Assembly: GCA_023846275.1 (NCBI GenBank)
Contig: CM043870.1
Span: 11,665,527 to 11,729,526 of the forward strand
Reading direction: 5' to 3'
DNA: 64,000 nucleotides
Origin: Vanilla planifolia
Taxonomy: Eukaryota > Streptophyta > Magnoliopsida > Asparagales > Orchidaceae
Shown: positions 1 to 13,844 of the stretch, in pieces
Layout: every line of letters begins with the position of its first letter
Position numbering within the stretch: the first letter of the stretch is position 1
Notes under the pieces: generated by a model
The model's database searches: none
What the model was told of the DNA's origin: nothing
What the model saw: only the letters and a program-made list of their open reading frames with translations
Program-made: the position numbers and the translations under genes

Positions 1-369
1 AGATAAGAAAATGCTAAAGTTAACATAAAACATATAGATAAAAATGTGTGACCCTCCAACAACCTAATATGATCTTAGAAGTCTTTTCAATGTGAGTGAA
101 ACATCTAATGCTCGCACATCATTCCTTTAAAGATCAAACTATCAAAGTGAAGGAATTTTATAATTGAATAATGATATTTTATTTTAAAAAATTCACTATT
201 AAGACAAGAAATAAATGAATTTTTATAAATCCAAAATATAATGGAAAGTGTTTAACAAGAAGATTTCAAGCTAGTGTTCTTATCAAATTTGAATGTCATT
301 TAATTCAACACTTGGCACAAAAAATGGTGGAGAGTGAATGTGGGGTGATGTCCCAAAAGCAACTCTTTA

Positions 370-920
370 TAAGCTTTTAGGAGAAGAGGTATAGGAATGA
401 ATTATTTTATATTGACAACTGAATGAGCAATTCTAATATTTATATTAGATGTCATGGTCTTAATATATCAAGCCACCTTTTGAAAGAGAAACTCACTTAG
501 ATTAGGATGGGGTAAGTGAACAAGAAAATATCTTAATATAGTGAGATTAAGATGTCACCTTTTATATCAAAACTAATCTTTTACTAATCTAATTTAGTCT
601 AAGAATAAACTAAGTGAAAGCTAGTGGGTCTCTGATCTTTTGACTAAAGAGGATAGGAAATGAAAGTTGGATGATGTCTTAAGAGAGACACCACTAAACA
701 AGAAGTGGCTACTAGCATGCTTCTAAGTGAAGGGATATAAGGATAATTTATTCAATAATGATTACTAAGAGAATAATTCTAATATTTATATAAGATGTTA
801 TGATTTTATATTGATACACCTTTTGAGGGTAAAATTCACTTAGGTTGAGATGCTTAAGGGGATAATACTTCAATATATAAGATTAAAATATCATATTTAG
901 TCATATAAAATTATAACTAA
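370..920. repeat. Diverged direct duplication, period about 360 bp
   Basis: The segment near 395-600 and the segment near 755-920 share the same ordered motifs: an ATTCTAATATTTATAT block, a CACCTTTTGA block, a TTCACTTAG block and an ATTAAGATGTCA or ATTAAAATATCA block. Spacing is similar in both copies, so this is an old tandem duplication of repetitive DNA. No coding function is visible. Confidence 0.6.
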
Positions 921-1324
921 ATAAATAATTCAATTATATCTTTTTATTAAATAAGATAGAAAATATTATTACATTGTCCAATTATTTTGGAAACTAAAAG
1001 CATAGACAAATAAGCTCCAAAAAAGTGTTGATGAGGTGAATGTAAACTACAATTTCATTAAATTTGAAATTTTTTAGAACTAAGGGGATTAGGGAGAATT
1101 AAAGTTATATGATCCCCAAAGATTTTTGGTGCTTTCGAATTTCTCTTTGACAATAGTCAAAGGGCAATGTTTTCATTGTAATTGGATGACAATCATTATC
1201 CAAACTAATAGTAAACATTATGAGTGAATGTTGAAATATGCATATATTTGCTCCTTAGGAAGCCATATCGATTCTCAAAAAGCCTTAAAAAAGCCCCAAA
1301 GTAGCCTTACATTTGGAGAAAAAG

Positions 1325-1525
1325 GATGAAGTGAGAGGTTAAGTAATGAAATAGAGAAAGATAGTTAATGGAGGAGAAAAAAGAAGAGATAGAGAAAGAG
1401 AAGAAAAGTAAAGGAGTGGAATGAGAGAAATAATGAGGAAGGGAAGGAGGAGGAGCAGAAGGAAAGGAAACAGAAGAAGAGATGGAGAGGAGGAAAATGA
1501 GATGAGAGAAGAGTAGGAAAGAAAT
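1325..1525 (+). repeat. Purine-rich low-complexity tract
   Basis: About 200 bases on the plus strand are almost entirely A and G. The reverse strand reads as a Leu/Ser/Phe-rich open frame, which is a by-product of the composition and not a gene. A GA microsatellite follows at about 1797-1817. Confidence 0.75.
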
Positions 1526-2904
1526 ATGAATAGTATCGCCATAATGAAGTCTCTTATGGAGTCAAACATTAATAGAAGTTAATCAACTTTCAGAGTGATC
1601 ATCGATGTGGATGCACACTACTTATGGATTCAGGATCATTGCCAGTGGTTTGATGGAGTACAGAATGGAGGAGGCATCATGAAGTATTACAAAGTTTTAG
1701 TTTTGGTTACAAGTCAATTTTTAATCTTTGTAATGACATTATTCTATAGTTGCATGTAGCTTTCAATGTGTTTGGATTGGCATGCTACAATTTCAAGAGA
1801 GAGAGAGAGAGGGAGAGTGAGGATAGTAAAATTCATGTAGCTTTTTGTTCCATTATTTTATGTGATCATATGATCATTTCATAAAATAAAAACTCTGAAT
1901 TACACTTGGAAAGGTGTTTATCAATTAATCAAATTTTTGTTTAGGTTAGTCAAACATTAGATTAGATGTCTTAGATTTCCAATTCAATTTTTGACAAAAA
2001 AATTCACATGAAAGGAATTTTTCCAACATAAATTAGATTTTTAAAATATAAATTATGAGGAGAGGGCTTTTGAGTATTTGATTATGTTTTATGAGATGAA
2101 AATTGTTGAGCACATTTTGAATATAATTAGGAGAGAAGTTTTATGTATTTTACAAAAATTGAAGGAGATTAACTTAAGGTTAGGTAGTCATCAAACAAGG
2201 AGCAATTAATGGAAAATTTCTACATGGAGAAGTGCATGAATGATTCTTTTAATAAAAGAAAAAAAATTCTTTAATTTTGCCCCATTTACTCAAGTTATGA
2301 AATGATTTTGATGAGCTTAGATATGTAATGAGTTTGTTTAAGGATGATGGCAATCATCATGATAAGGATTTCACTTTGACATCTAGATCTTGTATGTTGA
2401 ATTTTGGTAAAAAAACTAAAAATTACACCTAAACTAAGATAGGAATGATAATGTTCATCGTGAAAAGGGCATGAATATTACCCATGATTCCCTTATATTT
2501 ATGTCAATTAGGGATGATGGTCATTATGAAAAAAAATGTATTACTAACCTTGCAACATGCCCTTATGGTCAAGGATGATGATGATAAGCATGACCAAGTG
2601 TGATTCTTACTTATGGACCCATATGTATGATACATGTAAAATCTTGCCTATACCCAATATGGACTAATTAGTTTAAATCATTTCAATATAAAATTATAAT
2701 AAGCCTAAATCATTGAAATTAAGAACACAACCTAGCCAGAGAATGATAATGAGACAAATGCCAATCTACTCATACATAAAACTAATAATCTCATACATCA
2801 CAACACCTTTTCTAACAATGATATTCAATAACTACATACTAACATTAGAATTGTATATCCAAACTATAAAAAACCATAAAGTATTAAATATAAGCTCCTA
2901 GCAT

Positions 2905-4010
2905 ATACATAACATAATAATACTACCTAATACTCATATAATGTCGAGTCTACTAGATTTAAAATAAAGAAATAAGCCAATCAAGCCTCTATAAAACTTC
3001 ACATCAATTTCCTTCTCATTCTCATCTTTATCTAGTGTTGCACTTGTAGGCATTGGAGTATTCTTAAAATGCATTTTTTTCATATCCAAACTTCTTAGGA
3101 AGTTTTAATAAGTAGTTAGTTTGGGATATGAGTGTACTATTACTAACTTAATTTGAAGTCCTAAAAATTATTAGTTCTCCTATAAAGCTTATCTCAAACT
3201 CATCATTTATTAATTTGGCAAATGTATCGAACAAATTCTCGTTTATTGATCCAAAAACTATGTCATCAACATATACTTAACACACAAGTTCATCCTTTTT
3301 GGAATCCATTACAAATAGAGTATTAACAACTTTATCCCATGACAATCCATTTGATGTAAGAAAACTACAAAGTCCCTCATAACAAGCCTAAGGTGCATGC
3401 TTTAGATCATGCAATTCCTTCTTCAATTTGAACACATGGCTTAGCTTATCATAAACTTCAAAATCTGAAGGTTTCTCTAAATACACTTCATGCATATATC
3501 TATTTAAAAATGCACTTTTGATGTCCATTTGATACAGCTTAAAGCCTTTATAGCAACATAAGCTAAAAAAATTTAGTGGCTTTTAATCTAGCCAAGGTGC
3601 AAATGTCTCATCTACATCAATGCCTTTTATTAGACTATAACATTTATCTAGACATGAGTGGCCTCTATTTTACTATAATCTTAGGATGGTCTCCATCAAA
3701 CTTCCATTCCTTATTATTTTCTTTCTCACAACATTCCTTTGTTTTCAATTTCATCTTATTTTTATTAAGAATACATCATCAAGGCTTAGTTCATCATGAT
3801 TCTCGATTGCATCTAACAAAGATTGATCAATGGATGAACCACAAAGAAACTAATCAAACTTCACATTAGCAGACTCTTCTACAACTTGTGTCCTCTATGA
3901 ACACTCTATAGGTCCCATTATCCATAAAGTAAACTAAAAATATTTTCTCATTAGATTTTGCAACAAACTTATCCAAATCAATTTTTTCATCAATTAAAAT
4001 GAAATATTTG
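2905..4010 (-). pseudogene. Copia reverse transcriptase / RNase H remnant
   Basis: Minus-strand translation across several frames shows copia RT landmarks. A QMDVKSAFLN-like motif lies near 3490-3535, a KLSHVFKLKKELHDLKHAP-like stretch near 3395-3460, and the Y(V/M)DD-type catalytic region near 3250-3270. Nearer 2910-3080 there is a TPM..TLDKDENEKEID-like motif leading to an LLYL.SR-like motif, as found just before RNase H. Multiple frameshifts and stops make it non-functional. RNase H proper is missing. Confidence 0.8.
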
Positions 4011-4179
4011 CATGCAAACATATGCAAATGAGATATTTTGATTTTCTATCATATAAAAGTTCATAACACATGAATTATGGGTTATCTAAGAACACCAAAA
4101 GTGTCTTGGTACATTATATTCATTCAACATATATATTTTCATGACTAACACAATTTTATTCTTTCTCTCAACTATACCA

Positions 4180-4690
4180 TTAATGAGGGGATTTATATAA
4201 AGGAAATGCATATGATATCCCATTAAGACTACAATAATCTATGAACAACTTATTTTTGAATTGTCCTCCTTGGTCACATCTAATGGATACTAGCGATAAG
4301 TCTTGCTCATTTTGTAATTTAGTAGTTAATTGTGTAAACCAATCAAAGTCCTTGCTCTTCTTCTTAACAAACAAAACAAATGTAAACCTTGAATAGTCAT
4401 AATCAACCACAAAGCCATATTTCTTTTCACCTACACTAGATGGATGAATGGATCCAAACAAATCTAAATATAACAATTTTAATAATCTTCTAGTTATCAA
4501 ATCTTCCTCTGATTTGAATAAGGCTTAAGGTTGTTTCCTTACTTGGCAAGGTTCATATACACATTAATCATTCTATTATAAATTAGGTATACCCCTAACT
4601 AAGTCATATTTAATAATCTTTGTGGGTGTGGATGAACTAAGATGACGTTATCTTTTATGCCACAATTCTACACTATTCACTTGAGATGTA
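4180..4690 (-). pseudogene. Copia integrase remnant
   Basis: The minus-strand frame at 4180-4500 matches the copia integrase core: an LDLFGSIHPSS motif, then GEKKYGFVVDYDYSRF with the first catalytic acidic residues, then IRCDQGGQFKN with the second, then NGISYAFP. Upstream on the minus strand (4500-4690) the WHKR zinc-binding region and a C..C pair are recognisable but interrupted. It ends where PQQNG would follow, by frameshift. This is a fragment, not an enzyme. Confidence 0.85.
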
Positions 4691-4879
4691 AGGCATTATA
4701 ATTCAGTAGCTTCAACAATCTTCAATTCCAATATATATGCATTATTTCTTCTAAGGAATACAATAATTGGTTTGTTATATTTACTTAATATATTCCTTAA
4801 AATTGAAAGAAACTAAAAATCAAAATCATGCAATTGACTAATAACAACTAAATTATATTTTAAATTCTATACCATAAGG

Positions 4880-6600
4880 ATCTTTTTAATGGATGTGTGA
4901 AACTTACCAAATGTCTTAGTACCATTAAACTTCATTTTGGAGTTGTCTCCAATATAACTTCATTACCATAGTATTCCTTAAGTGGTTGAATAAGGATGAA
5001 TCACAAGTCATGTGCTTTAAGCATCTATTTTAAAGATATTACACACCCTCTCTACTCCTAAAAGAAAGGTATGCATGCAAAATCAATCACTAATTAGATT
5101 TTGGGAGTTATATATTTTTGTATCCAACTATCATTGCATCAAAAAGATTTACATTTTCTTTTTTATGCATAAATGCCTTGTAAACTTGGAATGAATTATT
5201 TTTTTAATCTTACATTGTACTACAATACGACCAAAATTCAAACAATAATAATATTTGATAAGACTAGAATATGAATCAAAATGTGAATCAATAGCATGAA
5301 ATCTATGATATAACAATTGGCAATGTGCATGCACTCTCTTGAGCTCATTCAATTCGTGAGTTAAGTTTGTATTTTGAATTTTACAATTTAATTCATCTCT
5401 AAGAAACTTTGATTCATGCAAAAATCAACATTTTTATCATTTAGGTGCTCACATAGACCAAAATAATTGGCATATTCTTCTTTCAATTTGTTATATTTAG
5501 AAGCTAATTTTTTTATTTAAGGCATACGTCAATGTACTATCCTTCACAATGAACATTTGATGAAAAGAAGAGAAAGAGAGAGTATATCTTATCACCACTA
5601 GAAGTAGATGTAGCACCATCATCTCTTGCCATAAGACAAATCAAGCTTACCTTATTCTCTTCACAAGTAGAGAACTCATCAGAGTCACTCCAAATTATCT
5701 TCATGTCATTCTACTTTCTCTTTTATTTTTTTAATTTTTTTACTATTTCCTATCAAAATTTAACTAAGATAAACATGTCAAGGCATCTTTCACTCAAGAT
5801 GTAAGGGGTCATCCTTTTGTTGCAACTTTTCTTTTGAGAAATTAATGCTACCTCGTTATTAGAGTGCGAGTCTAATCTAGAAGTTGATTCTACCACCAAA
5901 GCTAATGGTTCCTCCTTTTTCTTTCTTTCCTTTTCTATTAAAATCTCTTAAATTTTCTTGTAACAAGATCCATTTCATTTGTTAGAAGCTTACCCATAAG
6001 CTTATCAAGAGAGAGTGTTGAGACATCCTTTATAGCCTCTGTGGTGATAACAAAAAGGCTATACTCCTTTAGTAACACCCACATTATTTTTAATATATGC
6101 TCTACTATACAAAAAAAATTTCTTAATTTTTATAGACCATTAATAATATTATTAAACCTTTTAGAAATAAATTTAATGGATTTTCCAAATATCATGTGAA
6201 ATAATTCATAATATGAATTAGTAAACTATTTTTTTCTTTTTCTTGGGAAGTACCCTCATAAGCAACCTCCATCTTGTTCCAAATTTCATGAGAAATTTAA
6301 AGGCTCATTATCCTAGTATATTTGAAGTAAAATGTCCATAATAAAATCTATTGATAGCTCTAGAATTTGGTTAGAAGTTTTTTCCCTTTAAGAGTGAGCT
6401 TTCTAATGGGGTTTCTAATATGTTCACCATACATGTCTTGTAAGAAAAGAACATAATTGTTCAAATATGTCTTATACATCCAATAATACAAATTCTAGAA
6501 ATATGTGCATACACTTTTTCTAATAAAGATAGTATTCACCCTTAACATATGTGTGACCTTTGAGAAGAAGTTCTCTCTCCAAGTGTGGTTGAATCCCCAT
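4880..6600 (-). pseudogene. Copia gag and protease remnant
   Basis: Minus-strand pieces include an INRFYYGHF-like UBN2 gag motif and a VAYEGTS-like motif around 6230-6360. A degenerate CCHC knuckle (YYYC.NFGRIVVQC) lies near 5215-5265. A KHMTCDSS-like piece near 4975-5025 matches the HMTGD stretch that follows the copia protease active site. A coiled, charged stretch (5270-5421) precedes the knuckle. The frames are broken throughout. Confidence 0.7.
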
Positions 6601-6641
6601 CGTGCTATTAACATCTTCTCTTTAATTTCTTTCTTTGATTG

Positions 6642-6660
6642 AACCTTGGCTCTGATATCA
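6642..6660 (-). other. Primer-binding site, tRNA-iMet type
   Basis: On the minus strand this reads TGATATCAGAGCCAAGGTT, one change from the usual plant initiator-Met tRNA binding site TGGTATCAGAGCC. It lies two bases inside the LTR edge at 6663, which fixes the element's orientation as minus. Confidence 0.85.
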
Positions 6661-6662
6661 CT

Positions 6663-8600
6663 TGTTAGGATGTGTGAGCCACAAGAGGGGGGGCTCAATT
6701 CTGCCCTTTTTACGAACTTGGAACATCAAGCTAAATGTATAAATAAGTTTATTACTATTGTAGTTGAAAATTGAATTATCTTTTATCATAAGTTTTTATT
6801 AGTTTTGCAAATCTTTTTGTAAGATAAGTAAAGTAATTAAAAGCAAGCTAGAATAAATAAAAGATAAAAAATTGTGTGCTTCAACAAAAAAACAAGGCCT
6901 ATAGACACATTAGTCCAATGACTAAGCTTGTACTAACAAAGCTATGCCCTTTTGAAATAGCTAATAAGGGTAAAGTTACAAAAGAAAATCTACGACAAGA
7001 TCTATGACATGCTGAAAGACAAGAAAAATAAAAACTTCAAGAGTTATGTAGTAGCAACTATTGAAAGACAATTTTAGCACTTTGCATAATAAAAACATAC
7101 AAAAATCTTACACATTTCACTTGTAGACCAAAGTGACATAGCAACTAAATAAGTTTGTAAATATGTTTCCAAGCATGAGAAATGAGGTGAAGAGACTTCA
7201 AGAACCAAAATTTAGTAGTAACAGCCAAGATAGGTTTTTTAGTGAATGTAGTTTTTTTAACAAAGTGAAGTTTTTGGTTTTTTTTTAGAGATAACATACT
7301 TTTTATACTCTCCAAATGGCTAAACAAACATTGTTTTGAAAAGATCTAATAGCTAAAAATAGACTTTCAATGATATCAACTAGCCATTAGAGTTCATGAG
7401 TTCCATTTGTCCAAGTATGATTCGAAGATCATACCAAAAAGATGCAACAAATAAACTGGTCATTCAACGAAGCATCTATTCTACACACTTATGTTGGCTA
7501 CTTAAAATATGCCACACAAGCACAACGATGGACATCATACTATAAGATGCATGCATAACACATAATGTTAAAATTGTTCTTGGGTTTTCAAAATTTATAT
7601 CAGATGATCACAAGGTCATAAATGTATGATACCACTGAAGCTTATATGTGCTTGATTAATTCAGGATTATACACATGTGATAAAGAGATTATATCTGTAT
7701 GATGCACTTTTAAACTTAATTCAAACACTTCAAGTCTTAAAGTACTTTGCATAAGTATAATAACCATATCATTTTAGTATGAGATGTTCAAGTTTAAGCC
7801 TTGATTTACAAGTTTTGAGATTATATTTACTTTGTATATGTACGATAGATATATGGTGTTTGTATGAAGCTATAAAACATTTATTACTATACTTTACTTA
7901 CGTTAATCATACTCATATGTTACAAGGTTACATCTACATGATGTCTTTTAACTTAATTTCGATTTAATTTTATCTTAGCATTCTATAAGAGAATAAGATC
8001 GAGCAAGTATGGTAAAACTTTTCATTTTGTATGATGCAAGTGTTTGCTTAGAACATAAAATAATGAACAATATCATTCAAGACAATGACAAATATCATCG
8101 ATGTACGATCATGATATAACTTATCTATCTAGCTAAAATTAGTGGTGATACCAGTTTAATAAGACCATCATATATATATGACATACAACTTCGCATATAT
8201 TAAATATGAGATACAAAACCAGAAAGTTAATAACACAAGTATAAAAAGAATCATCATTTTGTATATTTATTATTCTAATTAAATATAGAGTTTTATGTCC
8301 ACATGGTTCTTTGCACCCTTAATTATAATTAATCCTAAACATGGTTTGACTATATAGACATTTATTTCAACTATTAATTAATTATTAACCACAACTCTAT
8401 CTCATGAGAGAGATGTATAACACTAAAGAATGCATAAGCAAGTTGAACGAATGCAAACTTATGTGCTACAAGGTATTAAGTGAAGGTTTAATATTCTAGC
8501 CATCCAAAGTATTAAATGAAGAGCTCAAAATGAGCATCCACTCTACCTAGAGTTGATTCCATATAGCTCTTAAGAAAGTTGAACTACCTTCAATGAGCAA
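6663..8600 (-). repeat. 5' LTR of the copia element (outer end approximate)
   Basis: The LTR edge is TGTTAGGATGTGTGAGCC followed by AAGAGGGGGGGCTCAATTC, directly next to the primer-binding site. The body is AT-rich, with many short GTATGATA-like motifs that also recur in the LTRs of the next element. No second copy was found for comparison, so the outer end near 8.6 kb is only a guess. No gene is visible inside. Confidence 0.55.
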
Positions 8601-8879
8601 AGTCACTAATCTTTATCCACCATCATTACATGTGAACTATTCTATCTTCCTCAACCTTCATTAATCTATTCCAATATATCATATCTCACACAAAGGATTA
8701 GTATACAAATACTTAAGTTTTGTTATCAATAAACCTTACAAGGCATGGGATCAACATTACCTAACTAATTACAAAGAGATGATACCTTATTCCAACTTTT
8801 CCCTTCTTTTGATTTCCTATAATTACCATCATATTCTAATTAATAAATCATTTATTTATTTGGCTATATTCTATACATA

Positions 8880-9640
8880 CTTTTATTATTATTTGGCTTA
8901 TTAATAGCATCTATATTTTTTCCTTTCTATAATACTCACATACCATATTTTATACCTCATATATTATATATTCTCAACTGTTTTGTTTCATGTGCCATGT
9001 GTTATGGTTAACACATGATAGGTCCAATGTATAGCACTCTATGTTCACCCAACAAACCATATGCTTATCCTTTTCCTACATTGCTACTCAGCTAATATAT
9101 CATTTGATATGTCTAGTTTAATACACCATATGACATCAAAATAAATAATACATATAACCAGCACTCATTATCTTCTAGTTCATGTATTATACATTGAAGA
9201 TAAACTATGGTACATCTAATTATACACTTTCTTTTATTATTATCTACCTTATTATTAATATATTTAATTTTTTTGTCATTATTATAGTACACACATATTG
9301 TGCATTACACTTCATGTATTGCACATTCTTAACTTCTTTTTTTCAAGTATCATACATTATGGTTAATGCTTTGGTACATCCAATGTATAGCACTGTATGT
9401 TCACTCCAACATACCATGCACTCATCCTTTTCCAACAATGCATCTTAATTAATGTATCGCATGATCAAGCTAACATATCATTTGTCTAGTTTAATAAACC
9501 ATATGACATCCTAATAATCAATACATAGTTCACTCATTATCCTTTACGTCACATATTGTACATTGAAGCTAAAACATACTACATATAAATCAATAATTGT
9601 ACATCTAATTGAACATACCATAGTAAATCTTTTTCCCTAC
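8880..9640. repeat. Two-copy tandem duplication, period about 355-370 bp
   Basis: Blocks such as TTTTATTATTAT, TTATGGTTAA, CCAATGTATAGCACT, CATCCTTTTCC, CCATATGACATC and ATTGTACATTGAAG occur in the same order near 8880-9230 and again near 9233-9640. The copies differ by substitutions and small indels. The unit does not code for protein. Confidence 0.8.
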
Positions 9641-9697
9641 ATCCTCTCTAGGCTAATTTATTATTCACTGTGCTTAATGTAGTTAGATTTATATAAG

Positions 9698-11609
9698 TGT
9701 TAAGTCTACAAGAGGGGGGTGAATTGTGTAAATTTTAAACCAACTTAAAATTGTTTGGTAATATATAGTAACAAAAGACTTTCTTTTCTAATGTCTTAAT
9801 TATTTTTTTAATACATATTTTAGAAAATATACCAAACTTATTATGTTATAATATAAGTAATAAAGAAGCATAAGAGATTTTAAGTAATTTGATCTAAATA
9901 TAGATACGCATCCATCCTTAACCAAATGACTAGACAATAATACGGAAACATAGGCTTAATAAAAACTTATAATACTAGCTTGATAAAATCCTACAATACT
10001 AGCTTAATAAAATTCTATAATCATCAACATAATAAAAGCTTATAAATAAAAGATCAAACAAAATGTCCCAATAATATGACAAAGAAAAGAAAGTAAAAAC
10101 TCAATATAAAGTCTTAAAACAAAATGAATAATTAAACAAGAGGCATATTAACATGATGTCAGATCAATATAAAGATATACAATATTACTTGAAGAAGTTA
10201 ATATAGATACTTAAAACTTTCTTGATGAGAAATGAAGGCTAATGAAGATTCAATAAATGCAACATCGACCTTGCTCTTCTCTTCTCTTAAAAATGATAAA
10301 AGCATTGTGAGATCCTTCTCAAAGATTTTCCAAATAAGTATTAGTCTTTAGTATTTTATTTGTATGCCTTTAAATAGTCATTTCCTAACTCTTAAATATC
10401 TCCAAGACTTCTGTTAATGGTCACATCAAAAACTAGCTAAAATTAGTTATTTCTCATATTCTGAACTAATAATACTTACACAATCCATAGATTATATTGA
10501 TACAATGCTATACAATTTATCATTCTAAATTGATAGTACTTATATAAGAAAGCATAATATAAGTACAAATAATACAAATCTTTTAATTCCCAAATCTAAC
10601 ATCTTGAGAAAGCTTGTATAATACAAGATCATAAAATCAGTTAACTTTTTATGTATTGTATAAGTATGATAAGTGAATCATTCTCCAACAATAAAAAATA
10701 GCACAATGCATGACTAAATCTCAATGTCAGACCCTCAGGTGAATGCAATCAAATAGGTATAAAGGTTAACTTATACAGGCACAATGAAACTCTACTCGCT
10801 CACAACTTAAGTCCTTAACCTCAATACTTTGTTATGAATGATCACATAATTATGATGAGCACTATTGTATTATATGAAGATTATCATTTCTTATGTATCT
10901 ATTAAGATATAGGTATTAGTTATTGTATGAAACTTAATGAATCTAAACCTTAATAAACACCTCTCAAGAAACATCAACATATTTATATGATAAGTTTATT
11001 ATACATGTATGATTAGTACATGCAACACACATAACCTAGGATCACCCTAAGCTAATGCTCTATAAGTTCTAAGGATAATTAATCATATGGTATGATAGAG
11101 TTATCAAACATGTATGATTAGTATATATTTTGTATTTCTCACTTAATTCCTATTTCTTTTTAATTCTAACTTTATTGAGAAATAATAAATGATTCATCTT
11201 ATAAGAAGTGCAATGTTCTAAGATAGAATATGTTTTTAAACAATTTAAATGGTATTCATTCCTTGAAACAAACCACATTAATGAAAGGATAAGTTTGAAA
11301 ACATTTAAGTATATTCGCTCAATTCTCATCAAAACTTAAATGCTTTAAAAAAAATTGTTATAGGTTTTTTATATTTTATTGCTAATACAAATGACTCAAT
11401 AAATATCTTTTTTTTTGTATTACCCAAGCTTGTGTTTCTCTTAGTATCAATTACAACTTACATGCAAACACCATTATTATAGCTTCTTAAGTTAATAGAT
11501 TAAGCTTTTCACAAAAATAACTTATATGTACTTGAGATACATAATCTAAAAATAATATATAAGAAAAGTATTAGTAAATATGATACAATAATTTTATTAT
11601 TATCAAACA
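9698..11609 (-). repeat. 3' LTR of the gag-only element
   Basis: It begins on the plus strand with TGTTAAGTCTACAAGAGG and ends near TATCAAACA, giving TG...CA termini. It aligns along its length with 13861-14376 plus 18342-19962, apart from a deletion of about 200 bases around position 10880. A TTTAAATAGTCATTTC block (10370 here, 18510 in the other copy) and an ACACCTCTCAA block (about 10960 here, 19315 there) make the pairing easy to see. Confidence 0.85.
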
Positions 11610-12235
11610 AATAGTATAATAACAAAGATTATAATAACAAAGAGTACAATAATCTCTTCTTTTTTATAAACACAAAACTATTGAATAAATAATAAAATGA
11701 AAATATATTAAATCATGCAAAGCATATAATGCTCCTCTCTTCCCTTCAATATATGTAATTTAAAAAAATATAAGCCAAACAATGGCATGCAATAAATGTT
11801 TTTTATTACTCACATTTTTCTCCCCCTTTTTGTTATATATTAAAAAGATAAAATAAATTAAAATCAAACAAACAATGGGTGCTATTACATTATTGTTAAG
11901 AACATAAAAATGAAAAATCATGTCACTTGTTGAAGACTAAATCAAATAACTCATCACATAGCCTTCAAAAGTGGTCTACTTATATACCTCCACTTAAATT
12001 GATGCATATAAAGAAATTTTAAAAGAATAATAATCAATAAACAAATAACTATGCTTAAGAAATATAAACTACATAACATGCTTCTAAAAGACTTTCTCCT
12101 TATATATAATTAAAACAATGGAAGCATGCACACATTCATAATTAATTTAAAATTTAGATATAGAAATCGAAACAAATTTTGGTTTGATTAATCCACAATC
12201 AAGTGTAACATTATTTCTAGATATATAATTTTTCT

Positions 12236-13710
12236 TCATAACCCATACATAAGTAGGATACCCATAATCCATATCCATTCTTTTCTTGCATCCTTAGATA
12301 TGTGTCCTTTCATTAAACAATAATTGTAAGTAAGTGGTGGAGCATAAGAAAAACTATCTACAACATGAATTGATTTAGTATGACTTAAAGAAACATTCTT
12401 ATGCATGTGGTCAAATGGAACAACACAATGTAAATGCAACCTCTTAAATTATTGAAAAACAACTTTTTTTTCATGTTTATAATGGTTCTGACAAATTCAT
12501 GTCTAGTTTGTTGTAAATTATGCAAATACCTTAAGTTTATTTCATTTAGATCTTCACACAAGCTAAGGTATTCTTTAGTTTTTCTTTAATTTCATATGCT
12601 TCAATACAAGAGATTCAAAAACATTACTAATTCAAGATAATTATCCTTTAATTCTTAAAAAAATTACTTACATTTTCTCCCCTCTTGATAACTCAACATG
12701 GTGTGCCATGAGACATATGAGTTCTCCTTCATCATCTTCCTCATTACTTGAGAAATCCTCATACATGGCTAAAAGACAAATCAAATTCTTCTTATCTTTT
12801 TCACTCTCCTCACCACTAAAAGAGGATATAGACTCCAATGAGTTGCTTCATGCATCATGAAATTTTTCTTCTTCTTATCCCTCTTGTACTACATATTTTT
12901 CTTCTTCACTACCAATTTGGGGTAGGTAGTAAAATCCTCACTCTTGACATTCATGGCATCATGCTTCTTTCTTTCTTTTGTTCCTCTCCTTATATTAATT
13001 TCCAATAATCAAAGAGGTGCAAAAAAAATTATGCTTTTAGAGAGTTCATCCACCTCAATGAATCATAAGCAAATGTAGGTGGAGCAACTTTCAAAGTAAT
13101 ATATTTCTTCTTTATAAGTAGTTTGGGCTACTCTGCTTCTTTTCTTCTTTCCATCTATAACTCATTAATGATAATTTCTCAAAGCAAATCATCCAACGAG
13201 AGATGTCTCAAGGGCTTTAAGGTTCTAATAGTGGTCATTAAGAGGTTAAAATCCTTTAACAAGGCCCTTAAGATATTTCTTATCTATTTAATAACAATGA
13301 AAAGTCTATCAAAATTTAAGGGACCATTTAGCTAATGAAATGATGAAACATACCTTTGATTATTGCTCCTTCTTGCATATGAAAAATCTCATAATCATGC
13401 ATAAAAATAAGTTAGTCTTAGATTCCTTAACTTATTACCTTTATATGTAACCTCAAGCTTTTCCTATTCCTTATGAGAAGCCTTAAGGGTCATAACACTG
13501 TTAAATTCTATGGTTGAGAGACCACAATAAAGGATGTTCAATGCTTTTGCATTGAGTTGAATTGTATATTTCTCTTGAAGAGTAAGTTCACTTAAAAGCA
13601 TTTTAACCAATGCATCATTCACCCTCTTAAAAAAAAAATCAAAACCATTCTCTACAATATCCCAAATCTCTGCATCAATAGATTCAATAAAACTTTTCAT
13701 ATGATATTTT
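12236..13710 (-). pseudogene. Copia-type gag (UBN2) remnant
   Basis: The minus-strand frame at 13464-13700 reads MKSFIESIDAEIWDIVENGF and then QLNAKALNILYCGLSTIEFN, the hallmark of plant copia gag UBN2 domains. After a break, further minus-strand homology continues to about 13330: a KVKESKTNLF-like piece, then MHDYEIFQMQEGA, then MFHHF. A degenerate knuckle (YNYCLMKGHISKDA) lies near 12280-12330. The protein is broken by stops, and no pol follows it. Confidence 0.8.
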
Positions 13711-13844
13711 CATTGCCAATAAAAATTACTTTTAAAAAGAAGTCAATGAATCGAAGATGCCCTGATCTTAAGGATAGCATGACCAATCATGTTATGAGAC
13801 ATCATTAGGATCTTGTCATTGAGATTTCTTCTTTTGATTCAACC

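Larger units (their letters stand above)
1..2900. other. AT-rich intergenic repeat DNA, no gene recognised
   Basis: No reading frame here has the length or composition of a plant exon. Open frames are below about 80 codons and low in complexity. The stretch holds a diverged direct duplication, a purine-rich tract and a short GA microsatellite, listed separately. It abuts the 3'-truncated end of a minus-strand copia element near 2.9 kb. The expected 3' LTR of that element was not recognised here, so some of this DNA may be later insertion sequence. Confidence 0.6.
2905..6662 (-). mobile_element. Decayed Ty1/copia (Sirevirus-like) retrotransposon, internal region
   Basis: Reading the minus strand from 6662 downward gives the copia order: primer-binding site, gag, protease, integrase, then RT and RNase H. 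Domain order gag-PR-INT-RT is diagnostic of Ty1/copia. All frames carry stops and frameshifts. Recognisable homology stops at about 2.9 kb within the RT/RNase H part, and no 3' LTR was found below it, so the element is truncated or interrupted there. The LTR edge with a run of G beside GCTCAATTC resembles the U5 end of Sirevirus LTRs. Confidence 0.8.

Noticed and set aside
1339..1569. Minus-strand 76-codon hydrophobic frame
   Set aside because: It comes from a purine-rich tract; the Leu/Ser/Phe repetition reflects composition, not a membrane protein.
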